Positions 1 to 11,020 of a DNA stretch of 64,000 nt are shown here, one piece after another. The translations under genes and the position numbers were made by a program. The stretch lies in assembly GCA_029953675.1 (NCBI GenBank), contig JAMWBK010000004.1, forward strand, positions 1,922,001 to 1,986,000. The letters run 5' to 3'. Origin of the DNA: Rhodosorus marinus (taxonomy: Eukaryota; Rhodophyta; Stylonematophyceae; Stylonematales; Stylonemataceae). Position 1 is the first letter of the stretch; each line of letters starts with the position of its first letter. The notes under the pieces were generated by a model. That model searched no databases, had not been told where the DNA came from, and saw only the letters and a program-made list of their open reading frames with translations.

Positions 1-1
1 A

Positions 2-743
2 CCGGCCTACGATGAGAAACAAGCTCCTCCGCGAAAACGACAGAGGACCGATCCACAAAATAGCGCTGAGGATGAATTTGAAAGTAGGATCAATGGTTCC
101 ACGAATATTCCGTAGAATTGCCTCGAGTTTGTATGTATCTGACCATACAGGTTCCACCTCTCTCCCCCCCTTCGTAGTTCAAAAGGCACCTCGGTCCGAA
201 GCAGAACTATCGGCTATTCTTGTGCAGCACCTAAAGCCGAAAGAAAACGTTTTGTCATGTTTGAGAAGACTCGGCGGAAAGGAGAACTCCAAGAATCCCA
301 CGCTGAAAAGCAAGTTTGATGAGGTGACCGAAGTAGCTGACGAGCTGTTGAATGGTGGTCAGTATACAATCTACCAACAGACTAGGGAACAACTTATGAA
401 GCTGGCGAAGACGAAGATAGGCAAGTCACTCGACGTTGGAGATTCAGTCAAGCCAAAGCTTGACCTTTGGGAGCTGAAGTAAGCAAGGTCACCAGTGTGA
501 ACTGGCCATGGCCTCGTGCAAAGGTTCCGTAGGGCTGCTTGTGGAAGGCTGAATCACCCCTTATCATTCCTCGTCTTTTTCAGGTGGGGAGAGGACACGG
601 AAACCTACGGGCCTTTTACAGCTGAACAGATGTTAGGGTGGCAGCAGTCGGGCTATTTCAGCTCTGAAAGAACCGCTTACGCACGGCGCCAAGGAGCTGG
701 TGGTCGATTCGCGCTCGCGAGAGACCTGTCCTATTCATCGTGA
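2..743 (+). CDS. CD2BP2/LIN1-like GYF-domain protein (U5 snRNP 52K), 3' part
   Basis: This is the C-terminal part of a CD2BP2/Lin1 homologue, a U5 snRNP-associated GYF-domain protein; the 5' part lies outside the window. The proposed exons are 2-83, 151-478 and 584-743, with introns 84-150 (67 b) and 479-583 (105 b, GTAAGC...TTTTCAG). The first intron is less certain, but it is needed to join an open frame rich in charged residues (frame 2) to the next one (frame 3). The middle exon carries a family-like helical segment (LRRLGG, then ADELLNGGQYTIYQQT). The last exon is a complete GYF domain with YGPFTAEQM, followed by W and SGYF, which matches the GPF-x4-M-xx-W-xxx-GYF signature that binds proline-rich ligands. 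Family identity is secure; the first exon boundary is inference. Confidence 0.8.
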
Positions 744-1068
744 AAGAGTGGTTGGTTTCTTTCGTTTTCGAAGGACGGGGTGGAGGACTGGAGTTTGAAA
801 TCATCGTAGCACAGGTGGCGTACTTTTTTCATGCTCTTTGTGGTACTCTGGAAACCTTGCACGCTTCCCATGGGACCGCCACAACTTTAATACATAACTG
901 TCTTTAGTTTACATAATTTTGGTCTAGAGATCGTCTCTTTTCAAACGATTGGCACGTATCTCTGTCTTACAAAGACAACCGCTCTAACAAGGGTTAAAAG
1001 TTACCTGTACATTCTCCCAATAGGACCAACCCGGGACCTTATCGATCAGACAATTGGTCCCCCCTGGA
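744..1068. other. Spacer between LIN1-like gene and unknown minus-strand gene
   Basis: This is a convergent 3'-to-3' spacer. It holds no open frame resembling a protein and no repeat that I can see. Confidence 0.5.
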
Positions 1069-1748
1069 CTATTCTCCAGGAGAAGAATCTTCGCTGTCTG
1101 TTTCGGAAACCAGCGAATCTCCATCATCGTCGCTAGGGCTAACCTGGTCCATGGCGGAACGCTCATTATTCCCGCTCCTTAGGCTTTCAACCAAATACTT
1201 TGTCTTCTTCAGACGATGTGAGTAGCCTTTGCGAAGAGACGTAGACCTGAAGGAAGAAATTCTTGAAGAATGTCTTCCATGCGCATATGAGAACCATGTG
1301 TCCATAGACTGTGTTCCAGCCTCCGACATCAGCGATTCCGCAGAATCACAAAGTATCCCTTCTTTCACAAGGGGCAAGGCGTTTGAAAACATGGACCTGT
1401 AGATAAGAGCAATCCCACAAAGCTTCATTCAGCACTAGAGCGTTGGTACGATCGAATCTGTCCCATCCAAACTACTACTTACCGACTCCTATCAAACTTT
1501 GCAGCGTTTTCATAGTACGATGCGCTCTGAAAAATCCGAAGCTGCTCCATCTTCAGCTCATGGATTTTTCTGCGGGCAGGATCCGGTGAGCCCGGTCTTA
1601 CCAATGCCGCCAAATCGCTACTTCTCTCGACCATAACGTGACTCATGTCCAGTTCACACTCCAACTCTGCCCAACCCAAACCCTCCAACTGGAAATCCTC
1701 AAAACCTGCTTCAAACAATACACCACAGAAGCCAAACAGCCACACCAT
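1069..1748 (-). CDS. Unknown small protein, two exons
   Basis: I do not recognise this protein. The model has exons 1748-1483 and 1396-1069, joined through a consensus GTAAGT donor and a CTACAG acceptor (intron 1397-1482, 86 b), and gives 197 residues. The first ATG in frame is at 1748. The N-terminus begins with a short hydrophobic stretch (MVWLFGFCGVLF), followed by a basic, probably helical segment (RRKIHELKMEQLR), then a Ser/Arg-rich middle and an acidic Ser-rich tail ending SETDSEDSSPGE. Support comes from the good splice sites, continuous frame, and the C-rich, G-poor plus strand at about 1640-2090, which is the same promoter-type asymmetry seen upstream of other minus-strand genes here. 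The helical part faintly recalls the GET1/WRB coiled coil, but the later membrane segments expected for that family are absent. Confidence 0.4.
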
Positions 1749-3393
1749 CAATATCTCCCACCACCTCCAAAAACTCTGCTTCTCAAAAGCCTAAAGTACA
1801 ATGACAACGCAAGCCCAGTATTTAAACGACCGCTTACTGCCCACACCACCCGCGTCCTCTTTGTGTCCCAGTCACAACCCTGATCTAAACTATACAAAAA
1901 CCAATCCTCCCTCCCAACCCCCCGGCGCCCACCCACAAAAAACACAAAAGGAAATCTCCAACCTTCCAAACAACAAACCTCAGCAGTAAGCCCTCCTCCC
2001 CCGAAAGGAAAGTCTCGCACGTGAGACCTCAAATACTCAAACCTCACTCAGCCCTTACACGTACCCAAACCCCCCCCCAAAAAAAAAAAAAATTCAGGCA
2101 CACAGAACACGACCAAAAATGAATAGTAGTATCAAAACCATCCCTCAACAGTGATAGATCTTCCTTCCACACTTCTTAGATCCCCCTAAAATTGACAAAA
2201 TAAGACATGTTACGGTATCCATTTGCTCAGTATTATCGGATACTGAAATCCCATTCACCCTCCCCGACCGCCTCCATCAGTACAACGCCATCCCCACCAT
2301 ACTTCCCCCAAAATGACAATGCCTCAGTAAATACCTAAAAACAAGAATCCAGTAACAATATTCCTGGAAAAAACTTCATTAATAAATACCCATACCCGAT
2401 TCCTATAAATAGTCGCGTCCAGTTCCCAAGTCACTTTACATTGGGGGGGACAAAAAAGGAAAATCAATCGACCTTCTTATTGAGCTTTCCAAAAACTAAT
2501 ATTCATTTTTTAAAAAACAACACTCGGAAGATAGGTATTGCTAAATTAAATTTCATTCAATTCATATGGTCCAATGTAGATCAGAGTTGGATTGATTTTA
2601 TCCAATTATCAGCCTTTGAATTGAATTCGGTTAGGGGAAGGAATTTGTTTTTGCTCTATAAGGTTTTATTGATAATATATACACATAATTTGATACTCTT
2701 GTCCAATTATTTGGAATTTATGTGGAGGATTACAATCCTATATACGATATCTCGCGGGTAAACTCTAGAGGTAATGGGTCTGCTGTGTTTTTTTCCGCCA
2801 AAAGGTAATTCGTATTGTGAGAACGTCGGACTAAATTTAGCTGTATGGAGGTAATATTTTGTATATTTCTGGATAAAATATTATTATTTTTGGAAATTAA
2901 AAGGGAGGGTTTCGCGATCCGCAGGGAGGTCCCACCAATGGCGAGCAAAACTTTTGCGAAATAGATGTAAAGGGGGGTTGAATCTGTTTGTATTGTGAAA
3001 GAAACTGGCGAGTCAGAGTTCAATTTACAATTTAAGGAAAAGAAAGAATTTAAAAAAAGTGATACATAATTTATTTCTAAACATGAAATGCTTAGTGTCA
3101 GCGATTTTTCGTTGCGGCGTTCGCAGGGGTTGTGAGTACTAACCTTTCTCGTTTTGATTAGAATAGGCTTAATAATGGAAATGTTTCACTGCTAGATTAT
3201 CGAGTTTCGCCCCCCCTCCCCCCCCCCTCCGGGTTGTTTTCTTTTCTTGTTCATAAGCACACTTCATCAATCATGCCTTTGGGAGAGTTGATTTGGGCTT
3301 GGCAAGGGGTCGGGAGGGGGGGGGGGGGGGGGGCGGATTGGTGTCGAGTATTCTAATCTTAACAAACGAATCTTAGTCAATCTCTGAAGAGCT

Positions 3394-3519
3394 GATTTCA
3401 TGTATCGCTGGGGTCTACTTGAGTATGACCTTGCAGCCCGGGGGACAAGCAGATTTTCTGGAGAAGCCGCCCTCCAGAGAAGAAGCTAGCCCTGACACTG
3501 CTGTTCCGAGGGCGATTGG
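3394..3519. repeat. Diverged repeat, copy 1
   Basis: This segment and 4137-4256 share a long similar run. Both begin GATTTCAT, contain CTTGAGTA and GACCTTGC, and then GATTTTCTG, followed by GAAGAAGCTAGCCCTGAC and a GCTGTTCCG/GCTCTTCCG block. The two copies lie about 740 bases apart in the same orientation. They may be remnants of a mobile element or of an old local duplication. Confidence 0.65.
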
Positions 3520-4035
3520 ACAGATTCTTCGAGATAGAGACAGACGCGTACGACGTAGTATGAGCCATGAGCCAGTCCATCTAATTTCACATAGTGGGAG
3601 GATTAGCCGGCAGAAAAGGGATCGGCTCATGGATCAGCTCCGGGATCGTGCTGTCTATGGGACCTGCCCACTGTTGTCGAAACAGATTTGCTTGCAGTAG
3701 CGCATCCAAAATGCGTATCTTCAGTATGGTAAGCCAGGGCAGAAGAAACCTACTCAATGGACTGTCAGGGTAGTTCCAAGTAGAGTGCCCGATTCCTCGC
3801 TGAGGGGTCGTTGACTACCACGGCGATCCCAATCGCTTCTTAGCAAAGCTAGAGGTGCAGTTCGCAATGGCCGGATAACGCCGAAAACGTGTTTCCTTCT
3901 TCCAATTGAAGCATAACATCGCGACCGTCCCACTAATGCAGAGCCAGTTCTAATTGTTTGTTCAGTTGCCGCAAAGGACAGCAGGGTGTGCGCGAATGAT
4001 TATGTAGTCATACTTGAATTCGTGATCTCCACTAC

Positions 4036-4189
4036 AAACACTATTCCAACGCTGTCGATTGATTTCGTCTATCGTGGGGTCTCCTTGAGTAGGACCTTGC
4101 TCTTCGGGCACGAATACTATTCCAACTCTGTTGCTTGATTTCATCTATCGTGTGGTCTGCTTGAGTAGGACCTTGCTGTTCGGGCACGC
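4036..4189. repeat. Tandem duplication, 76-base period, two units
   Basis: CTATTCCAAC occurs at 4041 and again at 4117. Each copy is followed by a matching stretch through GATTTC(G/A)TCTATCG and CTTGAGTAGGACCTTGCT to TTCGGGCACG. The units are imperfect copies of one another, and the second one runs straight into repeat copy 2. Confidence 0.75.
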
Positions 4190-4256
4190 TGATTTTCTGA
4201 GGGAAGCCTCTTCCACGGAAGAAGCTAGCCCTGACGCTGCTCTTCCGCGGGCAATC
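4137..4256. repeat. Diverged repeat, copy 2
   Basis: This is the second copy of the segment at 3394-3519, in the same orientation. It includes the shared GAAGAAGCTAGCCCTGAC core. Its left part is also the second unit of the 76-base tandem duplication at 4036-4189. Confidence 0.65.
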
Positions 4257-5520
4257 GTCTGCTCTATGTTGAATCAACATTTCCGCTCCATGCGGTCGCA
4301 CTGACTGTTTAGGGCTAAATTTGAACGGCGGAGAAGTCCAGCATGCATGCCCATAGTGTTGTATCTCACAGCTTGTGTTTAGAACAGAAGACAGTGTGCA
4401 GAGTTTTTATGTTATCTGGAGGGAGCACTTCATCTTTCGCCGCTGCACCCGTTTGATCAGTGCTGGGATGGCAGGACCTGTTGCCTAGGTATGCGTCCCA
4501 AAACCTCCAAATTGCAACACGTTATGATGAATCACGTTTCATGATATCATCTGGCACACCGAAACCGATCGTTCGTGTTTCTTGAAGCACAGACAGCATA
4601 GATCGACAGCTTTTTAGCCGCGACATGTGCGGGTTAGTTTGTTGCATCACCTTTGGGTAGACACTGTCCTTTACCAGAGTTGCAATCTGACTACTTATTG
4701 GGATGTTGAGTAGGTAACTGTAAACTTTACTCGGCAGCTGCCTAATGCAGCGCAACACTAATTCTATCAACCGTATGAGCAAACCCATCCTCCCTCCACG
4801 CTGCCTCGAAGAGCTTAATCAGGAATCCAGCTTGCTGAGGTGCAAGGCCCTCGTCTTTCCGCCTCGATCTGTACGCGCTTCGATGAGAGCAACCTACTGC
4901 ATAGGTGCGTGGAGATTTTAAGTGCTCCTTGGCTGAGACATGTGAAGGTGTAGTCACGTTCACCTCTTGAACATAATTTTGCGTTGGCTTAATATTTAAT
5001 ATTCGCCCGTGGTAGCCATCTTTTGACAGTGATTTTTAAGAACTGTGAGTCTCGGTCGCCTCGGGTGAGATTTCGAAATGCAGAGCTTTGCATCAACAGC
5101 TGTCCTGACCCAGACGCTCACTGCGATACGCTAGCACGTGTAGAGCGGATGAGGCAAGGGACCCATTCCGCCTACCGGCTGGCTGGAAGTTGCTAAAACC
5201 TCTAGAAGAGCTCACAATCCTTTCGTAGAGCTGTGGCTAATACTGTGGTTGAACGCTTTCTGTGGTCAGTTCTCAAATCCACACTGATCCAAATTCCGCC
5301 GCATTTTGCTGGGATTGCACAGCAAAGGTGGGACAAAGGTGATGGAGGCGGGAGAGTGCTACTTGTGACGGGACAAGGATAGGTGAAAGTGTGCTAGTAG
5401 GCAAGTCAGGGTATATAACTGATAGCGTCTGGGTCCATGAAACGGACCAAGAGTACGAGAGGGGTACCTCAGGACATGGTGGTGAGATGAGGCTCGTTGC
5501 GATCACGGAGCGAATCAGAG

Positions 5521-8500
5521 ATGCTATCTTTTGCTGTGGTTGGGGGGCGGGTTTTTGCACCTGCAGTGGTGGGGAAACTGGTTTCCCCCAAGGGCCATTC
5601 CGCTAATTTGAGAACGTTTTTACGGGCGACTTCCAGCGGTATATCTGCTGAACCCTTCAAGGTGACTGCTCCGAGGAAAACACGATCACCACACCAGTTC
5701 GTTTCGTTCACGAAAAGCATGTACGTGGCTCACATGAACGAGCTGGCGATTCGTGGACTGAGCAAAGCTGCAAAGGATCCAGTTTCAGAGTTAGATCACG
5801 CCTTGTTCGACACGGGCCTCAAGCATGAAGAAAACGTACTAGATCGGATCAAAAGCCTAGGGATCGACGTTGCGGTTGTTGATGACAATGACCCGGATAA
5901 GTGGCGACGAACCAGTGATTTTATTCAGCAAGGACGTGAAGTTATTTATCAAGCAGGCCTTCGAGACGATATTCTATCCGGTGTCGCTGACTTCCTGCTC
6001 CTCGCCCCTGGCGGAATAGACTGGATCAGCATCATGAAAGGAGACGAAAATGAGCTGAAAAGACTCCGCGAGGTACGGCAATCGGCTGATTTCCAACCAA
6101 CGTACGCGGTCCTTGAGGTCAAGTTAAGCGGATCCGCAAAGAGCGAGTATGTGCTCCAGGCACTCTGTTATGCAGATCTCGTTGAGGGGATCACAGGGAC
6201 AGTTTCGGACGACCTGTACCTCTGGTTGGGGGGACATCAAGCTCCAGTTCATGTACATAGGAACAAGTTTCTGCACTACTTCCGCGCCAAGCGCGCAGAA
6301 TTTGAAGACTTTCTGGCTTGTTTTGATCGAGGGATCCCACGGCATCCCAAGCCGGATCGCCCCGTAGACAGCCTGGGACCGTGGACGGCTGCCGCAAAAG
6401 AGCAGCTCAAGCAAGAAGATGCGTTGCAATTCGTTGCGGGTATTCGTAAGACTCAGATAGAAAGGCTGAATACGATGGGAATAACGACAATGGCCCAACT
6501 CGCGGCTTTGGAGAACCCTGCTGCAAACTTGTCCAAGCTCCAAAAGCAAGCTGAACTACAAATGGAAACTAAGCGTCGGCGAATGCTCGATCCAAACGCA
6601 ACTCCTGCCTACCGCGTACTTCACCACGACGGCGCACGAGTTGGACTTGCTTCACTACCTCCAGAGTCCGAAATGGACATTTACTTCGATCTAGAGGGGT
6701 TTCCTCTTTACGCCTTCGAGCACCAGGAAGGGCTGGAATACCTTTTCGGTTTTTCCGATCGGGAAAGGAACTTCACCGAGCTTTGGGCGCATGACCACGC
6801 GGAGGAAGAAGAGATTACTGCACAGTTCATAAGAGAAGCGCATAGCCGGTGGGAGCGCGATCCGGGTATGCATATTTACCACTACGGAGTTTACGAGATA
6901 ACGGCTTTGAAGAGAATAGTTTCGAGAGTTGCCGGCGAGATTGACCGCAAATTCGCGGACATGCTCGAGGCTGACGTATTCGTTGATCTGTTCAGAGTAG
7001 TGAGGCATGGCCTTATGCTTGGAGAGCAGAGCTATTCAATTAAGAAGGTGGAGAACCTATGTGGTGTTTCTAGGGAGGAAGATGACCTGGCTGATGCACA
7101 GTCATCTGTAGGCCTTTACCATCGCTTCCGATGCTCTACGGTTAAGGAAGAGAGAAGGAAGCTTCTTACCACAATTGCTGACTACAATAGGCAGGACTGC
7201 TATTCGCTGTCAGATCTCATTGACTGGCTGAGAAAGGAGCAAATTAAAGAGAAGATACGATACATACCTTGGAAGACACAGAAGCTCGAGGCAGAAGGAC
7301 TCAGTGAGGAGCAGATAGACCTGCTAAATACTCCAGGGGCATGCGGTGCTTCGCCTCAGCGCAGAATAGCAGATGCGGAGGTGATTGTTACAGGAAGAAA
7401 AGTGGAGGAAGACCTGATGGACCAAGGAAATGATACGCTAGGTCGGCTGGTGTCCTTTCATATTCGCGAGGGACGCCCCGCACGGGCACAGTTCCGCCAG
7501 AGGCTGACCGCGTACGACGAAAACGATTTCCTCACTGATACTCTCTGCATTGGACGGGTAAGAATAAGGAGCCAGGAAGCGGTGCAGCGTCGGAGATCAA
7601 CTGTATGGAGGGTAGTTGGCCGTTTCGACCCGGATCAACCGCACGTTGTGGAAGTGGGCAATCCAGTCGCTGTCTTGCGAAAGGGGAGAACGCAGGAGGA
7701 TTCAGTTCCCTTTGGAACTGTTAGGGCCCTTGAAAAGGGAGTTGTTGTAATCGATATAACCGGTACAGTTGTACCGTTCGAAGGCGAACTGGCGCTTGTA
7801 AGCACTGCGGAGCTTTCAATCTGCTCCGCGCCAATGCGTGAGGGAATTTTGCGACTTGCGCAGACTGCTCTCGGCAACGAAGAATCCTCGTGTGGCGGAT
7901 ACGGGATGGCACAAAATTTCGTAGAAAGGAGACCTCCAGTGATGCGGGGAGGCAAAGGCATCAGGTCGATAGTGGATGATGCTAGGAATGATCCGCGACT
8001 GCTAGCCGATCTTGTACATGATTTGGAGAAGTCCGTCCTGATCATTCAAGGTCCACCAGGATCTGGCAAGACGCAGCTAACATCGACAGTTATCCAGCTG
8101 CTCGCAAGAAAGGGTCTCAAGATTGCAGTTTCCTCGAACTCGCACGCCTCAATAGACAATGTGCTGCAGAAGGTTGCTGCGCTGGACTCTGACGTCGCGG
8201 TTCGCAAGGTATCATCTGGGAAAGTGACAAACGACGGGGACGAAATTCCGATCGTTCCATATTCGACTTCCGTACAGCAGGCTCTCAAGAAGGGAGCTGA
8301 TGTTGTTGGAGCAACCGTGTTCCAGATCAGCCGACAGGAAAACATTGGGGCGTTTGACCTCCTCTTCATCGATGAGGCTGGACAAGTCCCACTTGCAAAC
8401 TTCATATCCATGGCAGGGTGTGCGAAGTCTGCGGTTTTGGTACGAATTGTCACATCTTCCCTGGGCGCAATTACACCTGGTGCTCAACTTCCAAGCCTTT

Positions 8501-9504
8501 CAATTCGAGTGCTCTGAACATGCTGAGTTCGTTTTCCTTCTTCCGTTTTTTTTTTTTTTGTTGCCTTCTTGTGCCCCGCTTAATCTTACCAATTGACTCA
8601 TCAGGTTGGAGATCAGAGGCAGTTGGAAATGCCGATTCAGGGAATCCACCCGGCTGGTAGTGGGTTCTCATGTCTAGAATACCCGCTTGGTTCAGATTGC
8701 GTCACTGTTCCCAAAGACCTGGGACTGTTTCTCAATCGCTCCTACAGAATGGCTCCGAAAATCTGCTCATTCATTTCTGGTGCTATGTACGATGGCCGCT
8801 TGACACCTCATGAGAGAACTGAACAGAATTCCGTGGACATAAGCAACTCGGAGCTACTAACCAAGCGAAGTGGGGTTCAGTTCGTTGGTCATGTTGGGGA
8901 GAAGGGAAAGAATGTATATTCACAGGCGGAGGTTGATCTCACGAGGAGGGTGATCAAAGAACTCCTTGGAAGGCAGTTTTCAACTGCCTCACGGGAAGGA
9001 GAGCTCACGGAGGAGGACATTCTAATTGTTGCGCCGTACAACATTCAGGTATCTGCTCTCAAGAAAGACCTTGGTGGGCCCCCCTTCCGTATCGGTACAG
9101 TGGACAAGTTCCAAGGACAGGAGGCACCTGTGGTTATCGTAAACATCTGCTCCAACGGCGCCGAAGAGGACGATGAGAGAAGAGGTAATGGATCACGTCC
9201 CCTTGAAGGTTTGATCTACAGCATCTGATATTAGGTCTTGTTTCTACCAGGTGTGCGTTTTGCGCTGAAAAAGAACAGGTTGAATGTAGGTATTTCAAGA
9301 GCGCAATGCCTAACTGTAGTGATAGGATCCCTGGAGTTGAGCATGGCTCCAGCAGGCACAATTGCGGAGATGGAGTTGCTCAGCTTGTATACGAACATCA
9401 TGCAGGTTGGAAGCAATGAAAACGGGTTCCCGTGTTTTGACCTGGAAGCGGATGCGTTTAGACAAGATTCTCTAACCAGACATCTTGGGAACCTAAAACT
9501 GTAA
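5521..9504 (+). CDS. RecB-like nuclease / RNase H-like / superfamily 1 helicase fusion (TM0106-type)
   Basis: A 1250-residue protein from exons 5521-8439, 8605-9184 and 9251-9504 (introns of 165 and 66 b). The start is the first ATG in frame; about 60 residues with a targeting-like composition precede the conserved part. Domains in order: a PD-(D/E)xK nuclease of the RecB/TM0106 type, with D157 in GVADF, E199-x-K201 in VLEVKL, then a Q-x3-CYAD element; a YprB-like DEDD exonuclease fold, with DIYFDLEGF at 386-394 (D390, E392) and a final D559 in NRQDCYSL; and a DNA2/NAM7-like SF1 helicase, with Walker A GPPGSGKT at 844-851 and Walker B DEAG at 951-954. Exon 2 restores motif III (VGDQRQLEMP) and later motifs (TVDKFQGQE), and exon 3 supplies the motif VI region (LNVGISRAQC). 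This architecture is typical of bacterial proteins and suggests DNA repair or processing. The substrate is unknown. Confidence 0.88.
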
Positions 9505-11020
9505 AAAGAAAACGCTTACATCCATCCATTGTGAATCCCGGGAGAGCCAACCCGTAAGTCTGCCAATTGGCAGGCCTGACTGCCCCGAACGTTCTTTCCG
9601 CGACGATGGTAAGGCTCTATTTGCTTCGCGGATCTAGGAAATTCTGACACAGTCTGTGACGTTTGCGTGGATCTCTGGAGGCCCCGACAAGTTTACTCAT
9701 CGATCCACAAAACCGGACAAACCAAGCTGGTCGAGACTTCATCATCTAATCCAATCGATCCGATTCCAAATCCAGCGCGTTGCTTATTACGCAGAATATG
9801 CTAAGGTACACACAAATCTGTGCACTCGCCTACGCCAACAAGTTCACTTTCCACCCTTTTAAACCCCCTTAAATACGTAATATTAGGATTTTATGTTACT
9901 TTTAGAGACCTAGTGTTCTAATCAGACGTTTCGGAAGGGGTAGTTTCAACAACCCACAAAGTCCTTATATTTCCAAATTTAGCCCACCACGACCGCGAAA
10001 CCTCGTCCCTGGGGTAGAGGAAGCTTCCACACGTCAACACAAATCATTCAAAAAAAATAATCACACCGTACGATAGTTAAGAACCAGTAAGTACACCCCC
10101 CACCCCACGAGATCTTATACAAACCTATTTCAAGTCTTTCCTAAATATAATAAAATTCAATGATTAGTTCCAAGAGCTTCTAGAAATTGAATCGATCAAA
10201 TTTTTCGTTCTTCCTTTTTATTTACAAAAAAGCATTCACCCTAAGGAAAAAAAGGAAAAAAAGGAAAAAAATACAAACCCCCGTTCGATCTGCGTAATAA
10301 TATATAGTTTTAATGGTTTTTAGGGTCACTTTTGGTATTTTTTTAAAAAAAGATAAGGCGTTTTTTGTTTTTTTTTTGTTGAGTTGGAATCGCCCGATGT
10401 CACCAATCACTTGTTGATGGATAAAAAAGAAAGAAAAGTCTCTCTGAAGGGGATGAAAGAGAATGGATCTTTTTTACGTATAGAGGAGAAAATTTTCGGG
10501 TTAAAAAAGGGTTTTGGGGGGGTTGGAGAGTGGGAGAGGGGACAAGGTTGGGAAGGAGGGGAAGGAGGGGCAAGAGAGAGGAAGGAGGAAACGTGTGAGG
10601 ACCTTTGGTGTTTTTTTTTGTTTGTTTGTTTGTTTGTTTTGGTTAATGACTGTTAAAATTTTTTTGGAAATGGTTTTGGTAAATCGTACTTTTAGGGAGG
10701 TAAAGAGACGAGTTCCGGAAGGGGATGAGTGAAGAGGTTTTATGTAGAGGGAAAGGTTTTGGGGCTGGGGCAGGAGTTTGGGAGGTGGGGTAAGGGTGTT
10801 GGACGTGTTTGTGAAGAATGCAGTTTTTATAGTTTTGGTAAGGTTTTGTAAGAGGTGTAGAGGGCAAGGTTTAGGGGGTTTTGGTTGTGGTCTGCCGGGT
10901 TAGGGTGAGTTTGGGTTGGGTCTAGATGGGCTGGGTTTTGAGTGTTTTGATGTGTTGAACTGGGACGGTTGCTGGGTTGGAGACGGGGAGGTGGGATTGG
11001 GTTTGGGCGATTGAGAAACG
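9505..11020. other. Spacer and putative promoter of the USP gene
   Basis: The left two thirds is AT-rich with A and T runs and no gene. From about 10380 to the ATG at 11021 the plus strand becomes very G-rich and C-poor: only three C occur in 10511-10600. There is a (TTTG)n microsatellite near 10617-10640. This fits the promoter or 5' UTR asymmetry seen at other genes in the window. Confidence 0.5.

Larger units (their letters stand above)
1749..5520. other. Long gene-poor spacer with repeats
   Basis: No convincing gene was found here. The left part (about 1750-2100) is A/C-rich on the plus strand and probably includes the promoter of the minus-strand gene. The stretch 2100-3380 is AT-rich with homopolymer runs, including a long G run near 3318 and C runs near 3212. 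The stretch 3394-4260 holds a diverged dispersed repeat and a 76-base tandem duplication (listed separately). Short open frames at 4522-4963 on the minus strand overlap in different frames and cannot be joined into a recognisable protein. Confidence 0.5.

Noticed and set aside
1069-1748. Assignment of the unknown gene to GET1/WRB
   Set aside because: Only a short helical stretch resembles the GET1 coiled coil; the two later membrane segments are absent.
3300-3335. Long G run as a biological signal
   Set aside because: Homopolymer runs of G or C occur in several spacers (also near 23881 and 50241); their length is prone to sequencing error and nothing links them to a feature.
4522-4963. Overlapping minus-strand frames that might be a broken transposase
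   Set aside because: No catalytic motif or family resemblance was visible, and joining the frames would be guesswork.
6124-8487. Several long minus-strand open frames inside the nuclease-helicase gene
   Set aside because: They are antisense to clearly conserved coding sequence and resemble nothing themselves.
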